Assembly (NCBI GenBank): GCA_003663535.1
Contig: QMUE01000071.1
Coordinates: 1 to 6,954, forward strand
Direction of reading: 5' to 3'
Length of the DNA: 6,954 nt
Source of the DNA: Thermococci archaeon
Lineage (GTDB): Archaea; Methanobacteriota_B; Thermococci; Thermococcales; Thermococcaceae
This document shows, one piece after another, positions 1 through 5,054 of the stretch; positions within the stretch are counted from its first letter, which is position 1; each line of letters starts with the position of its first letter. The notes beneath the pieces were generated by a model. The model saw nothing but the letters and a program-made list of their open reading frames with translations, was not told the origin of the DNA and searched no databases. The position numbers were made by a program, and so were the translations under genes.

Positions 1-847
1 CTTTGGGAGACATTTCTCTCTCTGCTATCTCTCCACTGACTCTGAGGAGATCAAGAGCCCTTCTTGCATCTCCATGCTCTCTGGCAGCCAAAGCTGAACA
101 AAGTGGAACGACAGCATCATCTAGAACTCCGTCATAAAAGGCCTCTTGGGCCCTCTGCATCAAGATATCTCTCAGCTGGTTGGCATCGTAAGGTGGGAAC
201 ACTACCTCTTCCTCACTTAAACTTGACAACACTCTTGGATCCAGATATTCCTTAAATCGCAGGTCGTTGGATATTCCTATAATGCTTACCTTCGCGTTTT
301 TAAGTTCCGTATTTATTCTTGTAAGACTGTAAAGGACATCGTCGCCACTTTTCTTAACAAGCTTATCTATTTCGTCCAGAACTATTATCAAAAAGCGTTC
401 TTTCATATCCACAACTTTCTTTAGCTGTGTATAAACCTCATCAGTGGGCCACCCAACAAGTGGGACTTCTACCCCGCTTTCTTCTCTAAAATAATTGACT
501 ATATTGGCCAGCACTCTATACTGAGTGTCTATTATCTCACAGTTGAGATAAATGACATCCACAGGTATGTTGTATTTTTGAGAGATTTTTATCAAATCCT
601 CCGTTACATACCTCACAGTAACCGTCTTTCCAGTTCCCGTCTTGCCATATACAAAGATGTTGGAGGGGGTTTCTCCCCTTAAAACCGGAACTAGAATATG
701 CACAAGGGTCTCTATTTGTTCTCGTCTGTGCGGGAGCTCTTTAGGAGTATAACTATGTCTCAATACATCTTTGTTCTTGAATATTCTCTCATTATTCATG
801 TACTTTTCAAAAAGTGAATTAAGATCGGTTTGTCCCTCTTGCAGCAT
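1..847 (-). CDS. cdc6: Orc1/Cdc6 replication initiator, N-terminal 282 codons (cut by window edge)
   Basis: This is the archaeal origin-binding AAA+ ATPase that recognises origin recognition boxes and loads the MCM helicase. The frame is open from the ATG at 847 to the window edge and gives 282 residues of a family usually a little over 400 long. The AAA+ core is nearly complete but the winged-helix DNA-binding domain lies outside. Visible motifs are Walker A GKTGTGKT (68-75), Walker B VLDEID (156-161), sensor 1 GISND (191-195), an arginine-finger-type DPRVLSSL (203-210) and sensor 2 GDARRALDLLR (259-269). The start is set by a strong GGAGGG Shine-Dalgarno (853-858) five bases upstream of the ATG. 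The sequence matches my memory of the single Pyrococcus/Thermococcus Orc1/Cdc6 very closely. In those genomes the DNA polymerase II subunit genes usually follow it, which here would lie beyond base 1. Confidence 0.96.
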   Translation of the reverse strand, partial: MLQEGQTDLNSLFEKYMNNERIFKNKDVLRHSYTPKELPHRREQIETLVHILVPVLRGETPSNIFVYGKTGTGKTVTVRYVTEDLIKISQKYNIPVDVIYLNCEIIDTQYRVLANIVNYFREESGVEVPLVGWPTDEVYTQLKKVVDMKERFLIIVLDEIDKLVKKSGDDVLYSLTRINTELKNAKVSIIGISNDLRFKEYLDPRVLSSLSEEEVVFPPYDANQLRDILMQRAQEAFYDGVLDDAVVPLCSALAAREHGDARRALDLLRVSGEIAEREMSPK

Positions 848-870
848 TTTCGTCCCTCCATTGGAAATCT

Positions 871-902
871 ATTGGTATTTATCAATTTGACCTATTTTTA
901 TT
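871..902 (-). promoter_or_regulatory. Candidate cdc6 promoter with shared AAATACCAAT element
   Basis: On the minus strand a TATA-like TAAAAATA (900 to 893) stands about 25 bases upstream of the end of AAATACCAATAG (880 to 869). Archaeal spacing puts the transcription start near 871-875, giving a leader of roughly 25 nt that contains the Shine-Dalgarno. The same 12-mer occurs at the same distance from a TATA-like box ahead of the TIP49 gene. On the plus strand, ATTG(871-874)...CAAT(883-886) forms an imperfect dyad. No purine-rich BRE stands out, so the TATA call is tentative. Confidence 0.45.
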
Positions 903-916
903 GTTTGCATGATTAT

Positions 917-962
917 TATAGCACATTTTATACATAGTTATAATCCCTATCGCACATTTTAT
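917..962. repeat. 15-base direct repeat with 31-base offset
   Basis: TAT[A/C]GCACATTTTAT occurs at 917-931 and 948-962, with a single mismatch between copies and an offset of 31 bases, about three helical turns. It lies in the AT-rich stretch upstream of cdc6, between the ORB-like dyads. It could be paired protein-binding sites on one DNA face or part of the unwinding region. Function is not known to me. Confidence 0.6.
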
Positions 963-1112
963 CTTTATAATTTTAACATCTTTTAAAAAGATTTCCATCG
1001 GAAGCAGTTGATCCAGTGGAAATGCATTCTGTAGATTAGAGAAAGAGTATATATGCTTTGTTGAGCAGATTTATGATTAAAATCGAAGGGGCCTTTAAAA
1101 GGGTTTAGACTT

Positions 1113-1138
1113 CAAAAAGAGTTAAATATAAAGAAGGG
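1113..1138 (-). terminator. Weak T-rich terminator candidate after TIP49
   Basis: Read on the minus strand, the bases after the TIP49 stop contain CTTCTTTATATTT followed by TCTTTTTGAAG. These T clusters are the type used by archaeal RNA polymerase for intrinsic termination. They are weaker than the runs after the histone and RuBisCO genes, so some read-through toward cdc6 is possible. Confidence 0.3.
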
Positions 1139-2464
1139 TCACTGAAGCATTCCTTCGAGTTTTCTGACATATTCAGTGCTTCTTTTTATGTCTGAGAAAT
1201 AACCCTCTGCTTTCTCTATATGTTCTCTCTTGACTTCCTCACCAGTAGCTAAGACACTGGCCGGAGCCAAGAGTTGAACCGCATATCTTAAACTTGTTTT
1301 TTCTCCCAATTCAGCAATATACTCTATTGCATCTTCTGAAATCTCTATTTCCTCCTCTATGGCTCTTATTTTTACAATTTCCTTGATCTCTTCTCTTTTA
1401 TATGGTTCCGTGTTTATTATTAGTAGTCTATCCAGCATATCTATTGGGATTCCATGCGGAGCCTCTAAGTCTGTTCCCCTTATTTTTGTTATTCCTCTGT
1501 TAGTTGCCAATATTAGAATAGGGGACAATTCATTCTCCATCGCCCTAGCTAGGAATGAAAAAGCCTCAATGTCGAGCATATGGCATTCATCTATAAAGAG
1601 AACTCCTGGGACAAGTACAGCCTTGCCTTCTTCTACCCATTGCTTTACAGTTTCATCAACTTTTTCCCTTATTTCATCTGTTATCTCCAGTCCCCCACCA
1701 AAGAATACACTAAATATTCCCCCTGCACGGCTATTTACCACGTCTAAATCATATAGACTAACAGTGTAAGTGAATTCTTTTATCTTGAGAACTGGACCAC
1801 TGGGCATTTCTACAACTTTCTTAAAGAATAAACCCTCTCCCCCCTTCGTTGTTCCCAATTTTGAGACCCTTCCAGTTTCAGCATCAAGGTGGACCACATC
1901 TCCCTCTTCAATTCCCATCTCCAAAAGCTGGTACGCTATTTCTCTACCTGCCCTAATAGTCTTTTCATCATCTTTTGTCTTGAGCGTTATTGTTACAGAT
2001 TCGGGAACTTCTACATAGGGGTTGAAGGGATGCTTGGTCTTATTAATTTGAATCCTCTCTACTTTCCCTTCATAAACTCGCCTTTCTTCACTTATTCTAA
2101 CACCGATTGCTCTCCTCAAAGCTTGTTTTAGAAACTCTGTTTTCTTAATCTCCGCAGAGTAGATTTCACTTCCCGAAATTTGAACAAATGGAACATCCTC
2201 CCCAAGTTCCTTTGCAATTCCCATTGCAATTGCAGTTTTCCCACTACCTGTTGGGCCCACCAGTAAAATTCCCTTACCCGCTAACTTTCCCTTCTTTATG
2301 AGCTTGACTGCAATTCCTGCAGCCTCTCTAGCTTTTGTTTGTCCAGCCATGCCATCCGCTACAAACTTTGCTTTCCCATTTTCATCCAAACCAAGTCCAC
2401 GTATGTGAGAATGGCTTCCTACTCTTTCAAATCTGTGGGCTGCAACCTCCTCGATCAATGGCAT
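1139..2464 (-). CDS. TIP49/RuvB-like (pontin/reptin family) AAA+ ATPase
   Basis: This is an archaeal homologue of eukaryotic RUVBL1/RUVBL2, hexameric AAA+ ATPases. The eukaryotic proteins act in chromatin remodelling and in assembly of snoRNPs, and were first found as TBP partners. Length is 441 residues, about the usual size. Visible signatures are the N-terminal family stretch VGSHSHIRGLGLD (15-27), Walker A GPTGSGKT (70-77), a long insertion of about 120-290 corresponding to domain II, Walker B LFIDECHML (289-297), sensor 1 ATNRG (320-324), DRLL with a candidate arginine finger R346, and sensor 2 SLRYAVQLL (391-399). All catalytic motifs are intact. The ATG at 2464 is preceded by a GGGGGTGAG Shine-Dalgarno. 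It is transcribed away from gar1-tfb and towards cdc6, whose ATG lies 291 bases downstream. The archaeal role is not settled; the link to RNP assembly or transcription is inferred from the family and the neighbours. Confidence 0.95.
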   Translation of the reverse strand: MPLIEEVAAHRFERVGSHSHIRGLGLDENGKAKFVADGMAGQTKAREAAGIAVKLIKKGKLAGKGILLVGPTGSGKTAIAMGIAKELGEDVPFVQISGSEIYSAEIKKTEFLKQALRRAIGVRISEERRVYEGKVERIQINKTKHPFNPYVEVPESVTITLKTKDDEKTIRAGREIAYQLLEMGIEEGDVVHLDAETGRVSKLGTTKGGEGLFFKKVVEMPSGPVLKIKEFTYTVSLYDLDVVNSRAGGIFSVFFGGGLEITDEIREKVDETVKQWVEEGKAVLVPGVLFIDECHMLDIEAFSFLARAMENELSPILILATNRGITKIRGTDLEAPHGIPIDMLDRLLIINTEPYKREEIKEIVKIRAIEEEIEISEDAIEYIAELGEKTSLRYAVQLLAPASVLATGEEVKREHIEKAEGYFSDIKRSTEYVRKLEGMLQ

Positions 2465-2496
2465 TGTCTCACCCCCTTACAAGACTTTTAGAAACT

Positions 2497-2530
2497 ATTG
2501 GTATTTAAAATCCATATCTTTTAAAAAGTT
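2497..2530 (-). promoter_or_regulatory. Candidate TIP49 promoter with shared AAATACCAAT element
   Basis: On the minus strand a TATA-like CTTTTTAAAAG (2528 to 2518) is followed by AAATACCAATAG (2506 to 2495). The predicted start, about 25 bases after the TATA centre, falls near 2498, giving a leader of about 33 nt with a GGGGGTGAG Shine-Dalgarno (2469-2477). An alternative TATA, ATTTTAAATA, just upstream of the element would give a shorter leader. Element and spacing match the cdc6 promoter. Confidence 0.5.
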
Positions 2531-2588
2531 ATCTCTTTAATGTGCATGGTCTCCAATATGTTCCTTCATCATACTATAAAAATCTACA

Positions 2589-2619
2589 GGAAAAGTACCT
2601 AATACTTAAAAAGTTTTCC
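2589..2619. repeat. Nested dyad in the TIP49/gar1 divergent region
   Basis: GGAAAA (2589-2594) pairs with TTTTCC (2614-2619), and inside it AAGTA (2593-2597) pairs with TACTT (2603-2607) around a 5-base loop. The two stems share two bases and cannot both be complete. The site lies between the two divergent promoters and could be an operator. Apart from promoter elements I see nothing else in 2465-2708. Confidence 0.25.
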
Positions 2620-2649
2620 CGGAGATTTTACTATCTATAGTGGTTAGTA

Positions 2650-2663
2650 GAAAAGTTTAAAAG
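2650..2663 (+). promoter_or_regulatory. Candidate promoter of the gar1-tfb-phosphodiesterase operon
   Basis: A purine-rich BRE-like GAAAAG leads into a TATA-like TTTAAAA around 2656-2662, predicting a start near 2684 and a leader of about 25 nt that carries the GGGGTGGGG Shine-Dalgarno (2698-2706). A second AT-rich box, AAATATATTTAA (about 2674-2685), is closer to the ATG and would leave almost no leader, so it is less likely. Confidence 0.45.
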
Positions 2664-2708
2664 GAAATAAGCAAATATATTTAAAAGGTTTTCGATTGGG
2701 GTGGGGCT

Positions 2709-3023
2709 ATGAGACGTTTGGGCAAAGTTTCTACTTATGCAAAGCAGGGGTTCTTAATCCTTCGTTCAACATTCATACCGGCATTGAATGACCGGGTGAT
2801 AGATAAGAACCTTCAGGTTATTGGGATAGTCAAAGATGTTTTCGGTCCGGTTAAATCTCCATATGTGGCCATAAAGCCACGTATCAAGAATCCGGAAAAA
2901 TATATTGGAGAAGTTCTCTATATTGATAAAAGGAGAAATAAAAAACCCTCTTCTGCCTCTAAAAAGTCCAAAAAAATAAAGAAAGGCGCTAAACGTCGCC
3001 CTGCCCCCCAAAAGAGGGGGTGA
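2709..3023 (+). CDS. gar1: H/ACA ribonucleoprotein subunit Gar1
   Basis: Gar1 is a core protein of H/ACA guide-RNA complexes. It binds the catalytic subunit Cbf5 and aids substrate turnover during pseudouridylation of rRNA. The 104-residue product carries the diagnostic six-stranded beta-barrel core with the motif GIVKDVFGPVKSPYVAIKP (39-57). From about residue 75 it has a Lys/Arg-rich tail, without the RGG repeats of eukaryotic Gar1. The ATG at 2709 follows a strong GGGGTGGGG. It is the first gene of an apparent operon: tfb begins six bases after its stop and lies in the same reading frame. Divergent pairing with a TIP49 homologue is notable because the eukaryotic counterparts assist H/ACA RNP assembly. 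Confidence 0.93.
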   Translation: MRRLGKVSTYAKQGFLILRSTFIPALNDRVIDKNLQVIGIVKDVFGPVKSPYVAIKPRIKNPEKYIGEVLYIDKRRNKKPSSASKKSKKIKKGAKRRPAPQKRG

Positions 3024-3032
3024 GAATTTTTG
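3017..3032 (+). promoter_or_regulatory. Ribosome-binding site and TTG start of tfb
   Basis: GGGGTGAG (3017-3024) overlaps the gar1 stop TGA (3021-3023) and is followed after five bases by TTG at 3030. Between the in-frame TGA and the first zinc-ligand cysteine codon there is no ATG or GTG, so TTG is the only standard start that keeps the zinc ribbon. The overlap with the stop suggests translational coupling to gar1. Confidence 0.8.
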
Positions 3033-3950
3033 ACTCAATTAGGTAGTATTAAAAGATGTCCAGTTTGTGGTTCGGAAAATTTAATTTATGACCCCAGCAG
3101 GGCAGAAATTGTTTGTTCCCAATGTGGTTATGTGTTAGACGAGGAGATAATGGATCTTGGGCCTGAATGGAGGGCCTTTGAACCAGGGCAAAGGGAAAAG
3201 CGTTCTAGAGTAGGGGCACCTGAAACTGTAATGCTCCATGACAAAGGACTTTCAACGGATATAGACTGGAGAAACAGGGACATCCATGGGAATGATATCT
3301 CAGGAAGTACTAGAGCCAAAATGTATCGATTGAGAATGTGGCAGAGAAGAATGAGAATAAGTGATGCCATAGACAGGAACCTAGCTTTTGCTTTAAGTGA
3401 ATTAGATAGAATGGGCTCCCAAATAGGACTTCCTAGAAATATAAGGGAAATTGCTGCTCTTCTTTATAGGAAAGCGGTCATTAACAGACTAGTAAGGGGT
3501 AGATCGATAGAGGGCATGGTTTCAGCATGCTTGTATGCTGCATGCAGAATAGCCAATGCTCCAAGAACTCTTGACGAAATAGAAGATTTTTCAAAAGTAG
3601 ATAAAAAAGAAATTGGCAGAAGTTATCGATATCTCGTTAGAGAACTAAACCTCAAACTTAGACCTACGAATCCTGTGGATTATGTTGTAAGATTTGGTGA
3701 CCAGCTTGGTGTGACAGAAAAGACCAAGAGACGAGCAATGAGGATAGTAAATCAAGCAATCAAAATGGGCCTTACTAGTGGAAAAGGGCCTACTGGCATA
3801 GCTGCAGCTGCAATATATATTGCCAGCCTTCTTGAAGGAGAGAAAATGACCCAAAGAGAAGTTGCTGAAGTCGCAAGGGTAACCGAGGTTACTGTGAGAA
3901 ACAGATACAAAGAGCTTGTGGATAAACTTAATATACGAATACCTACGTGA
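3030..3950 (+). CDS. tfb: Transcription initiation factor B (TFB), probably the TFB2 paralogue
   Basis: This is the archaeal TFIIB homologue that bridges TBP on the TATA box and RNA polymerase. The 306-residue protein is full length and shows all expected parts. The N-terminal zinc ribbon has C10, C13, C29 and C32. A B-reader/linker with EWRAF and HDKGLSTD spans about 47-77. Two cyclin-like repeats cover about 110-200 and 205-306, and the second ends in the BRE-binding helix-turn-helix [20 protein letters not shown]. The start is a TTG forced by the upstream in-frame stop. It is co-transcribed with gar1 (6-base gap) and the phosphodiesterase (16-base gap). Thermococcales usually carry two TFBs. 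Neighbouring histone and RuBisCO genes resemble the T. kodakarensis TFB2 locus as I recall it, so I infer TFB2. The family call is certain, the paralogue less so. Confidence 0.96.
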   Translation: MTQLGSIKRCPVCGSENLIYDPSRAEIVCSQCGYVLDEEIMDLGPEWRAFEPGQREKRSRVGAPETVMLHDKGLSTDIDWRNRDIHGNDISGSTRAKMYRLRMWQRRMRISDAIDRNLAFALSELDRMGSQIGLPRNIREIAALLYRKAVINRLVRGRSIEGMVSACLYAACRIANAPRTLDEIEDFSKVDKKEIGRSYRYLVRELNLKLRPTNPVDYVVRFGDQLGVTEKTKRRAMRIVNQAIKMGLTSGKGPTGIAAAAIYIASLLEGEKMTQREVAEVARVTEVTVRNRYKELVDKLNIRIPT

Positions 3951-3966
3951 AATATTGGGGAAAAAT

Positions 3967-4482
3967 GTGAAGCTCGGAATATTGGGTGATACTCACTATC
4001 CAGACAAAACTTCCTATTTGCCTGATTTAATTTTTAATGTTTTTAAAAGTGAGAAAGTGGATCTAATCCTACATACAGGAGATCTTACTGCTCCCGAAGT
4101 CTTAGAGCGCCTTGCAGAGATTTCTCCAACTATAGCAGTAAAAGGTAACCTTGATCAAACCACTCTACCGGAAGAAAAGATTTTAGAGATTAACAATCTC
4201 AAAATAGGCCTTATACATGGCCACCAGTTTTTGAGTTTGGATGAACAAATATTAAAGTACAAAGCCCTAGAAATGGGAGTGGACATCCTTATCTTTGGAC
4301 ATACCCATCGGTTCTTTTATAATAAATATGAATATATGGGAAAAGAAGTGATACTTTTCAACCCCGGTTCTCCAACTGTTCCAAGGATGAGCGACCCCAC
4401 TTTTGTTGTAGGAGAGATTACAGAAGGAAAATTCAATTTCAGAATATTCAAACCATGGGAAACACAATGGAAATATCCCTAA
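3967..4482 (+). CDS. YfcE/MJ0936-family metallophosphodiesterase
   Basis: This is a small calcineurin-fold phosphoesterase that uses two metal ions. Relatives hydrolyse phosphodiesters such as bis-p-nitrophenyl phosphate in vitro, and the natural substrate is not known. With the GTG at 3967 the product has 171 residues, the usual family size. Metal-ligand motifs occur in order: GDTH (7-10), GDL (38-40), KGNLD (59-63, where GNCD is more common), HGH (84-86) and GHTH (111-114). I prefer GTG over the in-frame ATG at 3916 for three reasons. The GTG follows GGGG at a 6-base spacing, the beta-strand KLGILGDTH begins at once as in homologues, and the longer form would overlap the tfb 3' end by 35 bases. 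It is third in the gar1-tfb operon, with no evident functional link. It converges on the histone gene with 28 bases between stops. Confidence 0.9.
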   Translation: MKLGILGDTHYPDKTSYLPDLIFNVFKSEKVDLILHTGDLTAPEVLERLAEISPTIAVKGNLDQTTLPEEKILEINNLKIGLIHGHQFLSLDEQILKYKALEMGVDILIFGHTHRFFYNKYEYMGKEVILFNPGSPTVPRMSDPTFVVGEITEGKFNFRIFKPWETQWKYP

Positions 4483-4510
4483 TAGAAAAGACAAAAGAAA
4501 GAAAAGGCCA
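4483..4510 (-). terminator. Oligo-T terminator of the histone gene
   Basis: Read on the minus strand, the bases right after the histone stop are CCTTTTCTTTCTTTTGTC followed by TTTT. This is a pyrimidine run with four T clusters, typical of archaeal intrinsic termination, and no stem-loop is needed. It shares the 11-mer TTTTGTCTTTT (plus-strand 4486-4496) with the terminator after RuBisCO. On the plus strand the gap is purine-rich, so the phosphodiesterase operon has no evident terminator here. Confidence 0.65.
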
Positions 4511-4714
4511 TCAAGCCTTGATAGCAAGTTTGATGTCCTCTGCTTTGACGGTCTTTCTGCCGGCGTGCTTTGCAAGGTCAACAGCTTTCTTGGCTATTTC
4601 CATAGCCTTATCCTCAAGGTGTTCAGCAAGAACCTTGGCAGCTTCCTCACTAACTCTTGGTGCACCAGCCTTTCTAACTAACCTATCAATTGGGGCAATT
4701 GGCAACTCAGCCAT
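4511..4714 (-). CDS. Archaeal histone (HMf/HTk family)
   Basis: This is a 67-residue histone-fold protein that dimerises and wraps DNA into archaeal chromatin. The sequence opens [20 protein letters not shown], followed by the three-helix fold. DNA-contact residues expected from HMfB are present: R11, R20, and R53-K54-T55 in the GRKTVKAED segment, with D60 able to pair with R53. The product is tailless, as usual. The start at 4714 is fixed by TAGGAGGTG (4721-4729) six bases upstream; an in-frame ATG at 4723 would lie inside that Shine-Dalgarno. From memory, T. kodakarensis histone HTkB is next to the RuBisCO gene, so this is probably its orthologue. A strong promoter and Shine-Dalgarno suggest high expression. 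Confidence 0.96.
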   Translation of the reverse strand: MAELPIAPIDRLVRKAGAPRVSEEAAKVLAEHLEDKAMEIAKKAVDLAKHAGRKTVKAEDIKLAIKA

Positions 4715-4740
4715 ACCCAACACCTCCTAAAGTTGTCTAA

Positions 4741-4750
4741 ATTGGTATTT
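4741..4750 (-). repeat. AAATACCAAT element in the histone leader (one of three in the window)
   Basis: The 10-mer is identical to those upstream of cdc6 (871-880) and TIP49 (2497-2506), always in the same orientation as the gene and ending 23-32 bases before the start codon. Here it begins about 29 bases after the TATA centre, roughly at or just after the predicted transcription start. Its function is unknown. It may be a regulator site or an initially-transcribed-region element. Confidence 0.6.
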
Positions 4751-4771
4751 GCATTTTATTTTATGAAAGAA

Positions 4772-4792
4772 GTTATATATAAACCTTTCGGA
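4772..4792 (-). promoter_or_regulatory. Strong BRE/TATA promoter of the histone gene
   Basis: On the minus strand CCGAAAGG is followed by TTTATATAT (4783 to 4775), a near-ideal Thermococcales BRE plus TATA box. The transcription start should fall about 25 bases downstream, near 4754, giving a leader of about 40 nt containing AAATACCAAT and TAGGAGGTG. This is the clearest promoter in the window. Confidence 0.8.
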
Positions 4793-4841
4793 AAAGAGGC
4801 TATTTTAGGCAAATAATCTGCTAGCTAACATACATTTGGGG

Positions 4842-4931
4842 ATGACTAAAACATCTCACCAGTTGTTGAAGAGAGTGAGAAATTTTATAATGTATAGTCC
4901 CTACACTTTGGAAATAGAGGAATCCTCATAG
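4842..4931 (+). CDS. Possible 29-residue small ORF between the histone and RuBisCO genes
   Basis: An ATG at 4842 opens a 29-codon frame beginning MTKTSHQLLKRVRNF and ending at TAG (4929-4931). It is preceded by GGGG directly against the ATG, which is a poor spacing. A TATA-like CTATTTTAG (about 4799-4807) after a purine run could place a start near 4828. The frame is followed within 10 bases by a hairpin and T-run that could end a transcript. I recognise no family. Length and context are equally compatible with chance, so this is a candidate only. Confidence 0.2.
   Translation: MTKTSHQLLKRVRNFIMYSPYTLEIEESS
4854..4890 (+). promoter_or_regulatory. BRE/TATA-like box with upstream dyad, of unknown target
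   Basis: GTGAGAAA (4875-4882) followed by TTTTATAA (4883-4890) resembles a BRE/TATA pair and predicts a start near 4911. The dyad TCTCAC (4854-4859)/GTGAGA (4875-4880), with a 15-base spacer, runs into the BRE side, a position where archaeal regulators can act. If it drives RuBisCO the leader would be about 190 nt, unusually long for this group. It may instead drive a short RNA ending near 4977. Confidence 0.35.
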
Positions 4932-4937
4932 TTGGTG

Positions 4938-4977
4938 ATTTGCTTTATATTGAGCAAATAAAGATTTTATTTTTATT
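4938..4977 (+). terminator. Hairpin plus T-rich run, terminator-like
   Basis: ATTTGCT (4938-4944) and AGCAAAT (4953-4959) form a perfect 7-bp stem with an 8-base loop. They are followed by a T-rich tract with T4 and T5 clusters (about 4966-4977). The arrangement resembles a terminator or attenuator on the plus strand. No known gene ends here, so it would serve the small ORF, a short RNA, or the RuBisCO leader. Confidence 0.35.
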
Positions 4978-5054
4978 AAGGCCAACAGCAAACCAATTTG
5001 TCCTTTAAAATCAAATGAAAGAATCCCACCTTTCCACATATTTGCCCCGCAATG

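Larger units (their letters stand above)
857..1023. other. Candidate replication origin (oriC) region with three ORB-like dyads
   Basis: Three sites resemble the 13-base mini-ORB core I recall, TTCCAGTGGAAAC. Site 1011-1023 (ATCCAGTGGAAAT, plus) matches 11 of 13. Site 992-1004 (TTCCGATGGAAAT on the minus strand) matches 10 of 13. Site 857-868 (TCCATTGGAAAT, plus) is a further variant. The second and third sites have opposite orientation about 19 bases apart, and the first sits in the cdc6 leader. Between them, 871-990 has only 26 G/C in 120 bases, suitable as an unwinding element. Archaeal origins are commonly next to orc1/cdc6. The G-rich tail of full-length ORBs is missing and the region is short, so this may be only part of an origin, or cdc6 operator sites. 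Confidence 0.45.

Noticed and set aside
64..255. 63-codon plus-strand frame at the left edge
   Set aside because: It lies antisense within cdc6, whose minus-strand frame carries all AAA+ motifs.
1359..2131. Three plus-strand frames of 80-136 codons
   Set aside because: They are antisense to TIP49, have no Shine-Dalgarno, and are low-complexity Ser/Ile-rich translations.
2530..2575. Possible C/D-box guide RNA on the minus strand
   Set aside because: A C-box-like ATGATGA is present (about 2564-2570), but I found no D box (CTGA) at a suitable distance.
3916..3966. Upstream ATG extension of the phosphodiesterase
   Set aside because: It overlaps tfb, lacks a ribosome site, and adds 17 residues before the family's normal first strand.
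4455..4730. 91-codon plus-strand frame over the histone gene
   Set aside because: It is a shadow of the histone gene, which is unmistakable on the minus strand and has its own promoter and ribosome site.
4741..4750. Binding site of the heat-shock regulator Phr
   Set aside because: The element contains TACCA, similar to half of the TGGTAA signal I recall, but the other required blocks (TTTA, AAAA at set spacing) do not line up in all three promoters.
4854..4880. Thermococcales glycolytic motif (TATCAC-N5-GTGATA)
   Set aside because: The arms are TCTCAC/GTGAGA with a 15-base spacer, so both sequence and spacing differ.
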